Shown: positions 19,340 through 28,504 of the stretch, piece after piece
How positions within the stretch are numbered: position 1 is the stretch's first letter
Layout of the letters: each line of letters opens with the position of its first letter
Assembly (NCBI GenBank): GCA_005405945.1
Contig: BJHW01000001.1
Span: 8,246,001 to 8,310,000, forward strand
DNA length: 64,000 bases
Direction of reading: 5' to 3'
Source of the DNA: Streptomyces violaceusniger
GTDB lineage: Bacteria > Actinomycetota > Actinomycetes > Streptomycetales > Streptomycetaceae
Position numbers and translations under genes: made by a program
The notes under the pieces: model-generated
Seen by the model: only the letters and a program-made list of their open reading frames with translations
What the model was told of the DNA's origin: nothing
Databases searched by the model: none

Positions 19340-19560
19340 GGGGTCACGGGGCCTGCCGCCTGCGGCGGGCTGCTCCCCTCCCCGCCCCTTCCCGAAACCG
19401 GGGCTCCGCCCGGGCCCCGTCCGGGGCTTTGCCCCACACATCGTCCGGGGCTTTGCCCAGGCCCCGCCCGGGGCTCCGCTCCAGACCCCGCGGAGTCCAG
19501 GGGCGAAGCCCCCGCCGCGCGGTGGAGCCGTATATCGGTGCTCCGCCGGGCACCCCGTAA
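19340..19560. repeat. GGGGCGGAGCCCC-type intergenic element (copy B)
   Basis: Convergent gap between the triple-repeat protein and the flavoprotein. It contains CTGCGGCGGGCTGCTCCCC, a CCCTCCCCGCCCCTTCCCG block, several CCGGGGCTTTGCCC/CCGGGGCTCCG segments and GGAGCCGTATATCGG. The block order matches copies C and D in inverted orientation. Confidence 0.7.
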
Positions 19561-19575
19561 GAGCGCGCTGCAGGC

Positions 19576-20967
19576 TCAGCGGTGCTCTGCCGCCCTTACG
19601 GTCGCCGCCGCCTTGCGCGCGGCTACCAGTACCGGGTCCCACACCGGCGAGAACGGCGGGGCGTAGCCCAGGTCCAGTGCCGTCATCTGCTCCACCGTCA
19701 TCCCGGCGGTCAGCGCGACGGCCGCGACGTCGACCCGCTTGCCCGCGCCCTCGCGGCCGACGATCTGCGTGCCGAGCAGCCGTCCCGTGCGCCGCTCGGC
19801 GAGCATCTTCACCGTCATCGGCCGGGTCTCCGGGTAGTACCCGGCGCGGCTGGTGGCCTCGATCGTGACCGCCTCGAACTGGAGCCCCACGGCGGCCGCT
19901 TCGGCCTCCAGCAGCCCGGTGCGGGCGATCTCCAGATCGCAGACCTTGCTGACCGCCGTGCCGACGACACCGGGGAACGTCGCGTAGTCGCCGCCCACAT
20001 TGGAGCCGATGACCTGCCCGTGCTTGTTGGCGTGGGTGCCCAGCGGAATGTGCCGGGTGCGGCCGGACACCAGGTCGAGGACCTCGACACAGTCACCGCC
20101 CGCCCAGATGTTGTCGTAACCGCGCACCCGCATGGCCTGATCGGTCAGCAGCCCGCCGTACTCGCCCACCGGAAGCCCCGCCTCCTGGGCGAGCCCGGTC
20201 TCCGGGGCCACCCCGAGGCCCAGGACCACCAGGTCGGCGGGGTATTCGCTCATCTTGGTGGCCACCGCCCGCACCCGGCCGTCCTCGCCCGTGACCACCT
20301 CGGTGACCTCGGCGCCGGTCACGGTGTCGATACCGAGCCCCGACATCGCGTCGCGCACCAGCCGCCCCATGTCGGGGTCGAGCGTGGACATCGGCTGCTC
20401 GCCGCGCTCCAGGACGGTCACCTGGGAGCCGCGCCGCATGAGCGCCTCGGCCATCTCCACCCCGATGTACCCGGCGCCGATCACCACCGCCCGCTCGACC
20501 GGGGTGGCCTCCAGGGACTCCAGCAGCGCCCGCCCGTCGTCCAGGGTCTGCACCCCGTGGACGCCGGGGGCGTCGATCCCGGGCATGCCGGGGCGGCGCG
20601 GCCGGGCGCCGGTCGCGATGACCAGGTCGTCGAAGCCGTACCACTGCTCGCCCTCGCCGCGTGGATCGAGGTCCCGCGCCAGGACCCGCTGCCCGGCGAG
20701 GTCGATCTCGACGACCTCGGTGTGGGTCCGTACGTCGATCCCGCGGCCCCGGTGGGTCTCGGGCGTGCGGGCGACCAGCTCGTCGGGGCCGTTCACCAGC
20801 CCGCCGACCCAGTACGGGATGCCGCAGGCCGAGTAAGAGGTGAACGGGGAGCGCTCGAAGGCGAGGATCTCCAGCTCGCCCCGGCTCTTGAGCCTGCGCG
20901 CCCGCGACGCGGCGGACATGCCCGCCGCGTCGCCTCCGATGACCACCATGCGTCGTGCCGCCGTCAT
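19576..20967 (-). CDS. Pyridine nucleotide-disulfide oxidoreductase, CoA-disulfide reductase/NADH oxidase type
   Basis: 463-residue flavoprotein. FAD site MVVIGGDAAGMSAASRARR at the N-terminus, and the single redox Cys48 in SYSACGIPYWVGG. This is the Cys-SSCoA cysteine typical of CoA-disulfide reductases rather than a CxxxxC pair. NAD(P)H site AVVIGAGYIGVEMAEAL near residue 163; second FAD motif DNIWAGGDCVEV near residue 290. The C-terminal dimerisation domain ends with YAPPFSPVWDPVLVAARKA, as in CoADR. It has no rhodanese extension. Likely role is low-molecular-weight disulfide reduction or NADH oxidation. Actinobacteria use mycothiol, so the physiological substrate is open. Confidence 0.85.
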   Translation of the reverse strand: MTAARRMVVIGGDAAGMSAASRARRLKSRGELEILAFERSPFTSYSACGIPYWVGGLVNGPDELVARTPETHRGRGIDVRTHTEVVEIDLAGQRVLARDLDPRGEGEQWYGFDDLVIATGARPRRPGMPGIDAPGVHGVQTLDDGRALLESLEATPVERAVVIGAGYIGVEMAEALMRRGSQVTVLERGEQPMSTLDPDMGRLVRDAMSGLGIDTVTGAEVTEVVTGEDGRVRAVATKMSEYPADLVVLGLGVAPETGLAQEAGLPVGEYGGLLTDQAMRVRGYDNIWAGGDCVEVLDLVSGRTRHIPLGTHANKHGQVIGSNVGGDYATFPGVVGTAVSKVCDLEIARTGLLEAEAAAVGLQFEAVTIEATSRAGYYPETRPMTVKMLAERRTGRLLGTQIVGREGAGKRVDVAAVALTAGMTVEQMTALDLGYAPPFSPVWDPVLVAARKAAATVRAAEHR

Positions 20968-21009
20968 GTATGCCCCTCCGCCATTGATGTCCGGCTATAG
21001 GGCACCAAG

Positions 21010-22460
21010 TTAAGCGCGCGAGGTCTGCTCCCGGATGAGCATGTAGAGCACCGCGCTGACGAGCATCAGCGCGCCGTCGATGTAGACCGCGTGCGTCCAG
21101 CTGCCGTAGTGGTCGAAGAGGGTGCCGCTGAGCGCCGGGCTGACCACCGCGCCGATCTCCCCGACCAGGTTGAACAGGCCGAAGGCCGCACCGCGTTCGG
21201 CCGCGTCCACCACATCGTTCAGCAGCGCGTGCGCCATCGGCTGGAGCGCGTTGAAGAACAGGCTGGTGACGAAGAGCAGGACGGACATCACCCAGAGGGA
21301 GGGCTTCTCATGGGTCTGCAGATACGCGGCGAACACCAGCACCAGCACCCCCTGGACCACGGTGAACGCGATCAGCAGCGGCCGCCGCCCCACCCCCGGG
21401 CCTTCGCCCGGTCCGAGAGCATGCCCCCGGCCGGGAAGCCGAGGATGCCCGCGCCCGCGTTGAAGGTGGCCACCAGCGCGGCATTCTGGAACGAGCTGTG
21501 GGCGGCGTCCGCGACGATCGACACCGACCAGAAGCTGAAGAACCACAGGTTCCACATGACCGCGATGAAGGCGAAGCTGAGCAGCAGCACATTGCGGTTC
21601 CGCGAGACCGCGCCCAGCCTGCCGCTGCGCCGGGCGAAGATCGCCCCGATGAGCACGAACGCCAGCACGCACTCGAGGATGGCCACGCCCCAGCTCGGCA
21701 TCCCCGCCCCGTCGGCGATCAGATAGACCGCCATGACCGCGGCGCACAGCACCGCCGAGATCCCCAGCAGCCGCAGCGTGGAGCCGGTGGCCTTGAGCGG
21801 GCCGCCGATGCGGCGCATATAGACCGCCGTGGCCCAGCCGAACGCGAGCGTCGCGGCGCCCAGCACCAGGAACGGCATCCGCCAGGCGTCCTCCTCGCCG
21901 AACACCTCCCCGCCCCAGTCGATCAGGTACGGCGCGCTGATGGTCGCGACCGTCAGCCCGATGGACAGCCCGGTGATGGCCACGCCCATGCCCAGACCGG
22001 CCTTGGCGGGCGGGGTGCGCTGGGCGATCAGCGAGCGGTCGTTGGAGTAGAAGACGCCCTCGCCGAGCCCCGTCAGCACCCGCAGCACCACGAAGGCGAT
22101 CAGCCCGCTCATCAGGCCGCTGGCCAGCGTCGCGACCCCCGCCCACAGCAGCGAGACCGCGAGCATGGTGCGGTGCCCGAAGCGGTCGCCGAGGTAGCCG
22201 CCGGGGAACTGGGTGAGCATGTAGCCCGCGAAGAAGAGGCTGCCGATCAAACCGCCGAGCGCGTGCGGATGGCTGGCGGAGCCCAGCATGCCGTGGTCGT
22301 GTTCGATCAGCCAGGTGACGACCGGGCCGGTGATGGTGCGGTCGGCGTAACTGAACAGCCAGCCGCCCAGCAGCATGGCCCACAGGGTGTGGTACGGCTG
22401 CCAGCCGCCGCGGGGCGCCTCCCGGCCCTGCGCGGTGGGCTCTGCGGTCACTTCGGGCAT
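21010..22460 (-). CDS. MFS transporter, probable aromatic-acid or organic-anion carrier; frameshifted as sequenced
   Basis: About 480 residues with 12 predicted membrane segments. The first loop has SYADRTITGPVVTWL, and the TM2-TM3 loop GYLGDRFGHRTML is the MFS A-motif. The second half includes MLSDRAKARG and a last pair of helices ending AVLYMLIREQTSRA. The frame changes at 21393-21397, where 5 C should be 6. It lies at the 3' end of the pobA-iclR-MFS unit, which suggests uptake of 4-hydroxybenzoate or a related aromatic acid. The anion:cation symporter branch is an alternative. Two 15-bp direct repeats lie 51-82 bases upstream of its start. Confidence 0.8.
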
Positions 22461-22510
22461 GTCTCCATGTCCCCTCTCGGGCCTGGGCGTTCAGGCTCGG
22501 CGGCGCGGTT

Positions 22511-22542
22511 GGTGCCACACAGAATTCGGTGCCACACAGAAT
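22511..22542. promoter_or_regulatory. Direct repeats upstream of the MFS gene
   Basis: GGTGCCACACAGAAT occurs twice, at 22511-22525 and 22528-22542, spaced 17 bp start to start. IclR regulators of aromatic catabolism such as PcaU use tandem direct repeats as operators, so this is a candidate site for one of the two neighbouring IclR proteins. Confidence 0.55.
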
Positions 22543-22584
22543 GTGGCCGGACATCGGGCGCGGCAAGGCGCGTTCGCGGGTCTT

Positions 22585-23424
22585 TCACCGGCCGGAAGCC
22601 TCCGCGACGGGGTCTTGCCCCAGGGCGGCGGCGAGGGTACGGGAGATGCCGTGGGCGGCGACCCGTACGGCCGGGACCAGCCCCGGGGCCCGCCCCTCCG
22701 CGGCCGGCACCACCACCGACAGCGAGGCCACCACCTCCCCGCCCGGTCCGCGCACCGGGGCGGCGATGGACAGCCCGTCCATGGTGATCTGCCGGTCGCT
22801 GACGGCGATCCCGGTGCGCCGCACCTCGGCCAGGGTGGCCCGCAGCCGGTGCGGGTCCTGGATCGTCAGCTCCGTATAGCGGCGCAGCGGGCGGGCGCAC
22901 ACCCGCTCGTACAGCCGTGGCGGCCCGTACGCGAGCAGCACCAGACCGACGCCGGTCGCGTGCAGCGGCCAGCGGCTGCCGACCCGGGTGCGCACCTGGA
23001 CCGCCGAGTGCCCCGAGATCAGCTCGACGTAGACCACCTCCAGGCCGTCCCGCACGGCGAGCTGGACGTTCTCGTGGGTGGCCTCGTACAGGTCCTCCAT
23101 GAACGGCAGGGCCGCCTCGCGCACCCCGACCCCGCGCGGCGAGAGCGTCGCCACCTCCCACAGCCGCAGCCCGATGTGGTACGCCCCGGTGGCGTCGCGC
23201 TCCAGGGCGCCCCAGCGGGTGAGCGAGGCGACCAGCCGGTGCGCGGTGGCCAGCGGCAGCCCGGCGCGCCGGGCGAGGGCGGTGAGGGACAGCGAGCGGT
23301 GCGAGGCGTCGAAGGCGTCGAGGACCGCCAGCATCCGGCCCGCGACCGAGCGGCCGCCGTCCCGGTCGCCGGTGGTGCGGGTGCCCGGTGGGCTGATGGG
23401 GGTGAGGGGGCCGGAGGCGGTCAT
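22585..23424 (-). CDS. IclR-family transcriptional regulator (pobA-linked)
   Basis: 279 residues. N-terminal winged helix (about 25-85): AGRMLAVLDAFDASHRSLSL, then LTALARRAGLPLATAHRLV as the recognition helix region. The C-terminal IclR effector domain has VQVRTRVGSRWPLHATGVG and ISDRQ-like VSDRQITMDGLSIAAPV. The ATG start overlaps the pobA stop codon by 4 bases (ATGA), so expression is coupled to the enzyme it probably controls. Likely effector: 4-hydroxybenzoate or a related aromatic, by analogy with PobR/PcaU. Candidate operators are the direct repeats 3' of this gene and the dyad at 24729-24746. Confidence 0.88.
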   Translation of the reverse strand: MTASGPLTPISPPGTRTTGDRDGGRSVAGRMLAVLDAFDASHRSLSLTALARRAGLPLATAHRLVASLTRWGALERDATGAYHIGLRLWEVATLSPRGVGVREAALPFMEDLYEATHENVQLAVRDGLEVVYVELISGHSAVQVRTRVGSRWPLHATGVGLVLLAYGPPRLYERVCARPLRRYTELTIQDPHRLRATLAEVRRTGIAVSDRQITMDGLSIAAPVRGPGGEVVASLSVVVPAAEGRAPGLVPAVRVAAHGISRTLAAALGQDPVAEASGR

Positions 23425-24601
23425 GAGAGCGGGAGCCCGACGTAGTTCTCGGCGAGCTCGGCGGAGGCGGTGGGGGAGGAGGCGATCCGCTCCAGCCGCG
23501 CGATCCGCTCCCGCTCCTCGAACGGGCTCTCGTCCGGGCGGCGGTGGAGCGTGTCCGTCATGAAGTACGAGAACCGCTCGGCCTGCCACACCCGGCGCAG
23601 ACAGGTCCGCGAATAGCCGTCCAGCAGTTCGGGCGAGCCGGTCTCCTGGTGGTGGATGAGCGCCCGGGCCAGCGTGATCACGTCGCTGACGGCCAGATTG
23701 AGCCCCTTGGCGCCGGTGGGCGGCACGATGTGCGCCGCGTCGCCCGCCAGGAAGAGCCGGCCGTGGCGCATCGGCTCCTGGACGAAGCTGCGCATCGGGG
23801 TGACCGAGGTGGCGGTGATCGGGCCGCGCTCCAGCGTCCAGTCCCCGTCGAGCGCGAAGCGGGCCGACAGCTCGTCCCAGATCCGCTCATGGGACCAGTC
23901 GTCGGGCTCGGTGCCGCCCGGCACCTGGAGGTAGAGCCGGGAGACGTGCGGGGAGCGCATGCTGTGCAGGGCGAAGCCGCGCCGATGGCGGGCGTAGATC
24001 AGCTCCTCGCAGGACGGCGCCACATCGGCCAGCACTCCGAGCCAGGAGTAGGGGTAGGCGTGCTCGAAGGTGCGCACCCGGTCGGCGGGGATCGTGCGCC
24101 GGGCGATGCCGTGGAAGCCGTCGCAGCCCGCCACGTAGTCGCAGCTCAGGGTCTGCTCGCGGCCCCCGTGGCGGAAGCGGATGACGGGCGCGGCGGAGTC
24201 CGGCTTCTCGATGGCCAGCGCCTCGGCCTCGAACAGCAGCGGGGACCGCCCGGCTCCTCCAGCTGGAGCGCGATCAGATCCTTGACGATCTCGGTCTGGG
24301 CGTAGACCATCACCGACTTGCCGCCGGTGGCGGAGGGGAAGTCCACGCGGTGGCCGCGGCCCTCGAAGCGCAGCTCGATGCCGCGGTGCGGCAGCCCCTC
24401 GCGGTCCAGCCGCCCGCCGGCGCCGCACTCCCGCAGCACATCCACGGTGCCCTGCTCCAGGATCCCGGCCCGCTGGCGCCGCTCGACATACGCCTGGTCC
24501 CGGCTCTCCAGCACCACGCAGTCGATCCCGGCGCGGTGCAGCAGCCGGGCGAGCAGCAGCCCGGCGGGCCCGCCGCCGATGATGCCGACGGTCGTGCGCA
24601 T
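23421..24601 (-). CDS. pobA: 4-hydroxybenzoate 3-monooxygenase, frameshifted as sequenced
   Basis: FAD-dependent hydroxylase converting 4-hydroxybenzoate to protocatechuate. It shows the FAD motif VGIIGGGPAGLLLARLLHRAG, the PHBH-type RQRAGILEQGTVDVLRECG, the DG motif YVAGCDGFHGIARR, and the second FAD motif LFLAGDAAHIVPPTGAKGLN. About 393 residues after repair, the usual PHBH length. The frame breaks at 24237-24251: one base is missing, most simply a C at 24246-24247. The start ATG at 24601 (an adjacent ATG at 24604 is possible) is divergent from the double-IclR gene. No protocatechuate-cleavage (pca) genes lie in this window. Confidence 0.9.
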
Positions 24602-24642
24602 CACATCGTCCCCTTGCTGTGGTGGTCCGTTTGCTGGTCCAT

Positions 24643-24694
24643 ATCGCGGTGGTGGTGCCTGCGGCCCGATCGCGGTGGTGGTGTCTGCGGCCCG
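24643..24694. repeat. 26-bp direct duplication in the pobA/IclR divergent promoter region
   Basis: ATCGCGGTGGTGGTGCCTGC followed by GGCCCG is present twice in tandem (24643-24668 and 24669-24694) with one mismatch. It lies in the 157-base divergent region. Confidence 0.8.
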
Positions 24695-24728
24695 CTACTT
24701 CTTCGGTACTTCCCCGCCCTTGTTCGCT

Positions 24729-24746
24729 GAGTGAAACTTCGTTCAT
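24729..24746. promoter_or_regulatory. Dyad-symmetric operator candidate between pobA and the double-IclR gene
   Basis: TGAGTGAAACTTCGTTCA has the symmetric pattern TGA-NN-GAA-NN-TTC-NN-TCA. It lies 13 bases before the ATG of the double-IclR gene and about 130 bases upstream of pobA. It is the most AT-rich and most symmetric element of the region. Confidence 0.6.
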
Positions 24747-24758
24747 AATCGGCTGGTG

Positions 24759-26924
24759 ATGAGTTTCAGCTCGGTGCCACCACCTGTCAATGGCCCCGTC
24801 GGGCCTCTCGAGCGCGGTCTCGCCGTGCTGCGCGAGCTGACCCGGCTGGCGGCGCACGAGGGACGGACGACGGTCCGGCCCGGCGATCTCGTGCGCGGCA
24901 CCGGGCTCGCCCGGTCCGTGGTCGACCGCGTCGTGGGCACGCTCGAACAGCTGGGTTACGTCACGCTCGACGGCCGCGACATCGGTCTGGCGGTCCGGCT
25001 GATGGAGCTGGGCAACGCGTATCTGGCCGCGAGCGGACTGCCCGCCGCGCTCGGCCCGTTCGCCGAGCGGCTCGCGGACGGGCTGGACGAGTCGGTCTCG
25101 GTCGCCGTCCCCGACGGCGTCGGGGTGCGCTTCGTCGTCCAGGTCACCCGCCGCCGCACCATGTCCCTCGCCTTCCGGATCGGCGATCTGCTCCCCGCCG
25201 AGCGCTGCTCGCCCGGCGCGCTCTTCGCCGCCGAGTGGTCCGGGGCCGACTGGGCCGCCTGGCGCGCCCGCCGCGCCGACGACCCCCTGGACACCGCCTT
25301 CCCGGCCGTACCGGCCCGCCACCGGCCCGCCACCGGCGAGGACGGCGAGGACTTCGAGGCGCGCGTCAAGGAGGCCGCCCGCGACGGCTGGGCCGTCGAC
25401 GACCAGCTGATAGAACCGGGCCTGGTGGCGGTGTCCGTCCCGGTGCGGGACGCCTCCGGCCGCACCGTCTGCGCGGTCAACGTGGTCAGCCACACCAGCC
25501 GCCATGACGTGGACTCGCTGCGGGCGGCGGTGCTGGCGCCGCTGGGCGCGGAAGTTCCCGCGATGGAGGCGGCTTTGGCGGCTCCGCGGCGGCGGCCTGG
25601 GGTATCGGCTGCTTCAACGGCTTCGCCCGCTTCGGCTGCTCCAGCCGCTTCGGCCGCTTCGGCTGTTCCGGTCCCTCGGGCCGTGGGGGCGTTCGGCGTG
25701 CCCGGATCGGCTCCGGGCGCGCCGAGTGGGGGAGCCGGTGCGGGCGGTGGCGCGCGTGCGGCGGGCGTCACACCGCCCGGCCCGGCCGCGGCGGCCGCCG
25801 GGGGAGGGCCGCCCGTGGCGGGTGAAGCCCGCACGGAGTCGGCCCTGGGCGCGCCGTCATCGGGCCCGTCGGCCCGGGTCCCGGTCGGCGGCCCCGCCGC
25901 CGAGCGGGCGCGGGGCGGCGCGGGCGCGGCACCGATGGCCGTGGGCGAGGATCCCGCGCGGATGGCCAAGCGCGAGCTGGGAACGGGCTTTCTGCAGTCC
26001 CTCGCGCGCGGACTGGCCGTGCTGCGGGCCCTGGGCGGGGCGACGCCGGGCGGCGCGGCCCCGGGCGGGGCGCAGGGTCCGGGCGGGGCGCAGGGTCCGG
26101 GCCAGGGCGAGGCCCGCGCGGTGGGGGGCGCGGCGCGCGGCGCGTCCGGCGCCACCGGGGGCATGGCCCACGGCCTCGTGGGCGCGGGCCGGGGCGGGGG
26201 ATGACGCTCAGCGCCGTGGCGGAGGCCACCGGGCTGGCGCGGGCCACCGCCCGGCGCTCGCTGCTCACCCTGGTCGAGTTGGGGTACGCCGAGGCCGACG
26301 GCCGGGCCTTCCGGCCGCTGCCGCGCGTGCTGGAGCTCGGCTACGCCCCCTCGCGGAGCTCGGCTTCACCGACATCGCCCAGCCGCACATGCGCGAACTG
26401 GTCCGCACCGTCCATGAGTCGGCGTCCCTGGCCGTCCTCGACGGCGGCGACATCCGCTACATCGCGCGCGTCCCCACCGTCCGCATCATGAGCGTCAACA
26501 TCACCATCGGCACCCGCTTCCCCGCCTACGCCACCTCCATGGGCCGGGTGCTGCTCGCGGGCCTGGACGCCGACGCCCGCGCCGCCCACCTCGCCGGGGT
26601 GCGGCCGGAGCCGCTGACCCGGCACACCGTGACCGACGTGGCCGAACTGGCGCGGGTCGTGGAGCGCGCGGCGGAGGAGGGGCACGCCCTGGTCGATCAG
26701 GAGCTGGAGGAGGGGCTGCGGTCGCTCGCCGTGCCCGTGAGGGACGCGCGCGGACGCGTGGTGGCCGCGCTCAACGTGGCCACCCACGCCGGTCGCGGCA
26801 CCGCCGAGAGCGCCCGCGGCGAGCTCCTCCCGGCGCTGCGCGCCACGGCGGCCCGTATCGAGGCGGACTTGGCCACGGCCTCGGCGCAGCACGCCCTCGG
26901 GCGGGTGAGACAGTGGGGGCATGA
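24759..26924 (+). CDS. Tandem (double) IclR-family regulator, frameshifted twice as sequenced
   Basis: One gene encodes two complete IclR modules. Module 1 (residues about 10-275): GPLERGLAVLRELTRLAAHEG and LVRGTGLARSVVDRVVGTLEQLGY (winged helix), then an effector domain with VAVSVPVRDASGRTVCAVN. A low-complexity Ala/Pro/Gly linker of about 130 residues follows. Module 2: GFLQSLARGLAVLRALGG, a Gly/Ala-rich insertion, LSAVAEATGLARATARRSLL (helix-turn-helix), and an effector domain with RVLLAGLDADARAAHLAG and LAVPVRDARGRVVAALNVATH. Frames change at 26196-26200 (5 G should be 6) and 26346-26350 (5 C should be 6). The 3' end is ambiguous: the last frame runs into hemG, and I place the end at the hemG start. 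Start ATG 24759 or 24756. Confidence 0.75.
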
Positions 26925-28504
26925 GAGCGGCGAACACCCCGGGGGCGGGGCGCACCGGCCATGTTGTGGTCATCGGCGGCGGAATCGCGGGCCTCGCGGC
27001 GGCTCACCGGCTGCTGGACGGCGGGGCGCGGGTGACGGTCCTGGAGGCGTCGGGGCGGCTCGGCGGCAAACTGCGCTCGGGGGAGATCGAGGGCGTACCG
27101 GTGGACCTGGGCGCCGAGTCGATGCTCGCCCGCCGCCCGGAGGCGGTCGAGCTGGCGCGCGCCGTGGGCCTCGGTGACCGGCTGCAGCCGCCCGCGACCG
27201 CGACCGCCTCGCTCTGGACGCGCGGCGGTCTGCGCCCGATGCCCAAGGGGCATGTGATGGGCGTCCCCGGCGATCTGGAGCCGCTGGCCGCGTCCGGGGT
27301 GATCTCGGAGGAGGGGCTGGCCCGGATCGCCCGCGACCGCGAGCTGCCGCCCACGCCGGTGGGCGAGGACGTGGCGCTCGGCGGGTATCTGGCGGAGCGG
27401 CTCGGCCGCGAGGTGGTGGACCGGCTGGTGGAACCGCTGCTGGGCGGGGTGTACGCGGGCGATGTGTACCGCACCTCGATGCGCGCGTCGGTCCCCACCC
27501 TCTTCGAGGTGGCGCGATCCGGCCGCCCGCTGACCGAGGGCGTCCGGGAACTGGCCGAGCGCGCCGCGCAGCGGCAGGACGGCCCCGTGTTCATGGGCAT
27601 CGACGGCGGGATCGGCCGGCTGCCGCTCGCGGTCGCCGACGCCGTACGGGCCGCGGGCGGCGAGATCCGCACCGGGGCGCCCGTACGGGAGCTGCGGCGC
27701 ACCGCCGACGGCTGGACCGTCGCGGTGGACGGCGCGGGCGGTACGGACGGCGTGAGCGGTACGGACGGTGTGAGCGGTACGGGCGGTGTGAGCGGTACGG
27801 GCGGTGTGGATGGCGCGAGCGGCGTGGACAGCGCGCGCGGCGCGGGCGGCGTGGACGGCCCGCCGGTGGTGACGGCCGACGCCGTGGTGCTGGCGGTCCC
27901 CGCGCCCGCCGCCGCCCGGCTGCTGGCCGCCGGGGCCCCGGCCGCCTCCGCCGAGCTGGCCACCGTGGACTACGCCTCGATGGCGCTGATCACCATGGCC
28001 TTCCGGCGCGCCGATGTGGCCTCGCTCGCCGAGGGCAGCGGCTTCCTGGTGCCGCCGGTCGACGGCCGGACGATCAAGGCGGCCACGTTCTCCAGCCGCA
28101 AGTGGGGCTGGCTGCGCGACGCCGGTCCCGATCTCTTCGTGCTGCGTACCTCGATCGGGCGGTTTGACGACGAGGCGGATCTGAAGCGCGACGACGCCGA
28201 TCTGGTAAGGATGTCGCTCGCCGATCTCGGCGAAGCCGTCGGCCTGACGGCGAAGCCCGTCGTGAGCCGGGTGGACCGCTGGGACGGCGGACTGCCCCAG
28301 TACCCGGTGGGCCATCTGAACCGGGTGGCCCGCATCCGCGCCGAGGTCGCCAAGGTGCCGGGGCTGGCGGTGTGCGGCGCGCTCTACGACGGGGTGGGCA
28401 TCCCGGCGTGCGTCGGCAGCGCCCGTAAGGCGGCCGATGAGCTGCTGGGCGCCCTGGCGGGCCCCTGGGGCCGGGCGCCGGAGCCGGAGAGCGAGAATAG
28501 GGCC
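26921..28504 (+). CDS. hemG: Coproporphyrinogen/protoporphyrinogen oxidase
   Basis: HemY-type flavoprotein (the gene is called hemG or hemY); in Gram-positive bacteria it oxidises coproporphyrinogen III to coproporphyrin III. FAD site VVVIGGGIAGLAAAHRLL (residues about 15-32), VDLGAESMLARRPEA, VEPLLGGVYAGDVY, and the C-terminal GLAVCGALYDGVGIPACVGS FAD contact. About 528 residues, roughly 40 longer than usual because of a Gly-rich insertion at 27740-27863. As written there is no stop before hemQ. Shifting by one base upstream, for example in GCCCCTGGGGCC near 28465, would bring TAG at 28498-28500 into frame, so the fusion may be a sequence artefact. Confidence 0.88.
27740..27811 (+). repeat. 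18-bp in-frame tandem repeat inside hemG
   Basis: Four tandem units of GGTACGGACGGTGTGAGC, variants differing at a few positions, encode repeats of Gly-Thr-Asp/Gly-Gly-Val-Ser. The Gly-rich stretch continues imperfectly to about 27863. It lies in a surface-loop position between the substrate-binding and FAD domains. Confidence 0.85.

Noticed and set aside
12198..26924. Calling the many frameshifted genes pseudogenes
   Set aside because: Catalytic residues are intact on both sides of each break, essential hemE is included, and repairs all fall in G/C runs, which fits consensus errors better.
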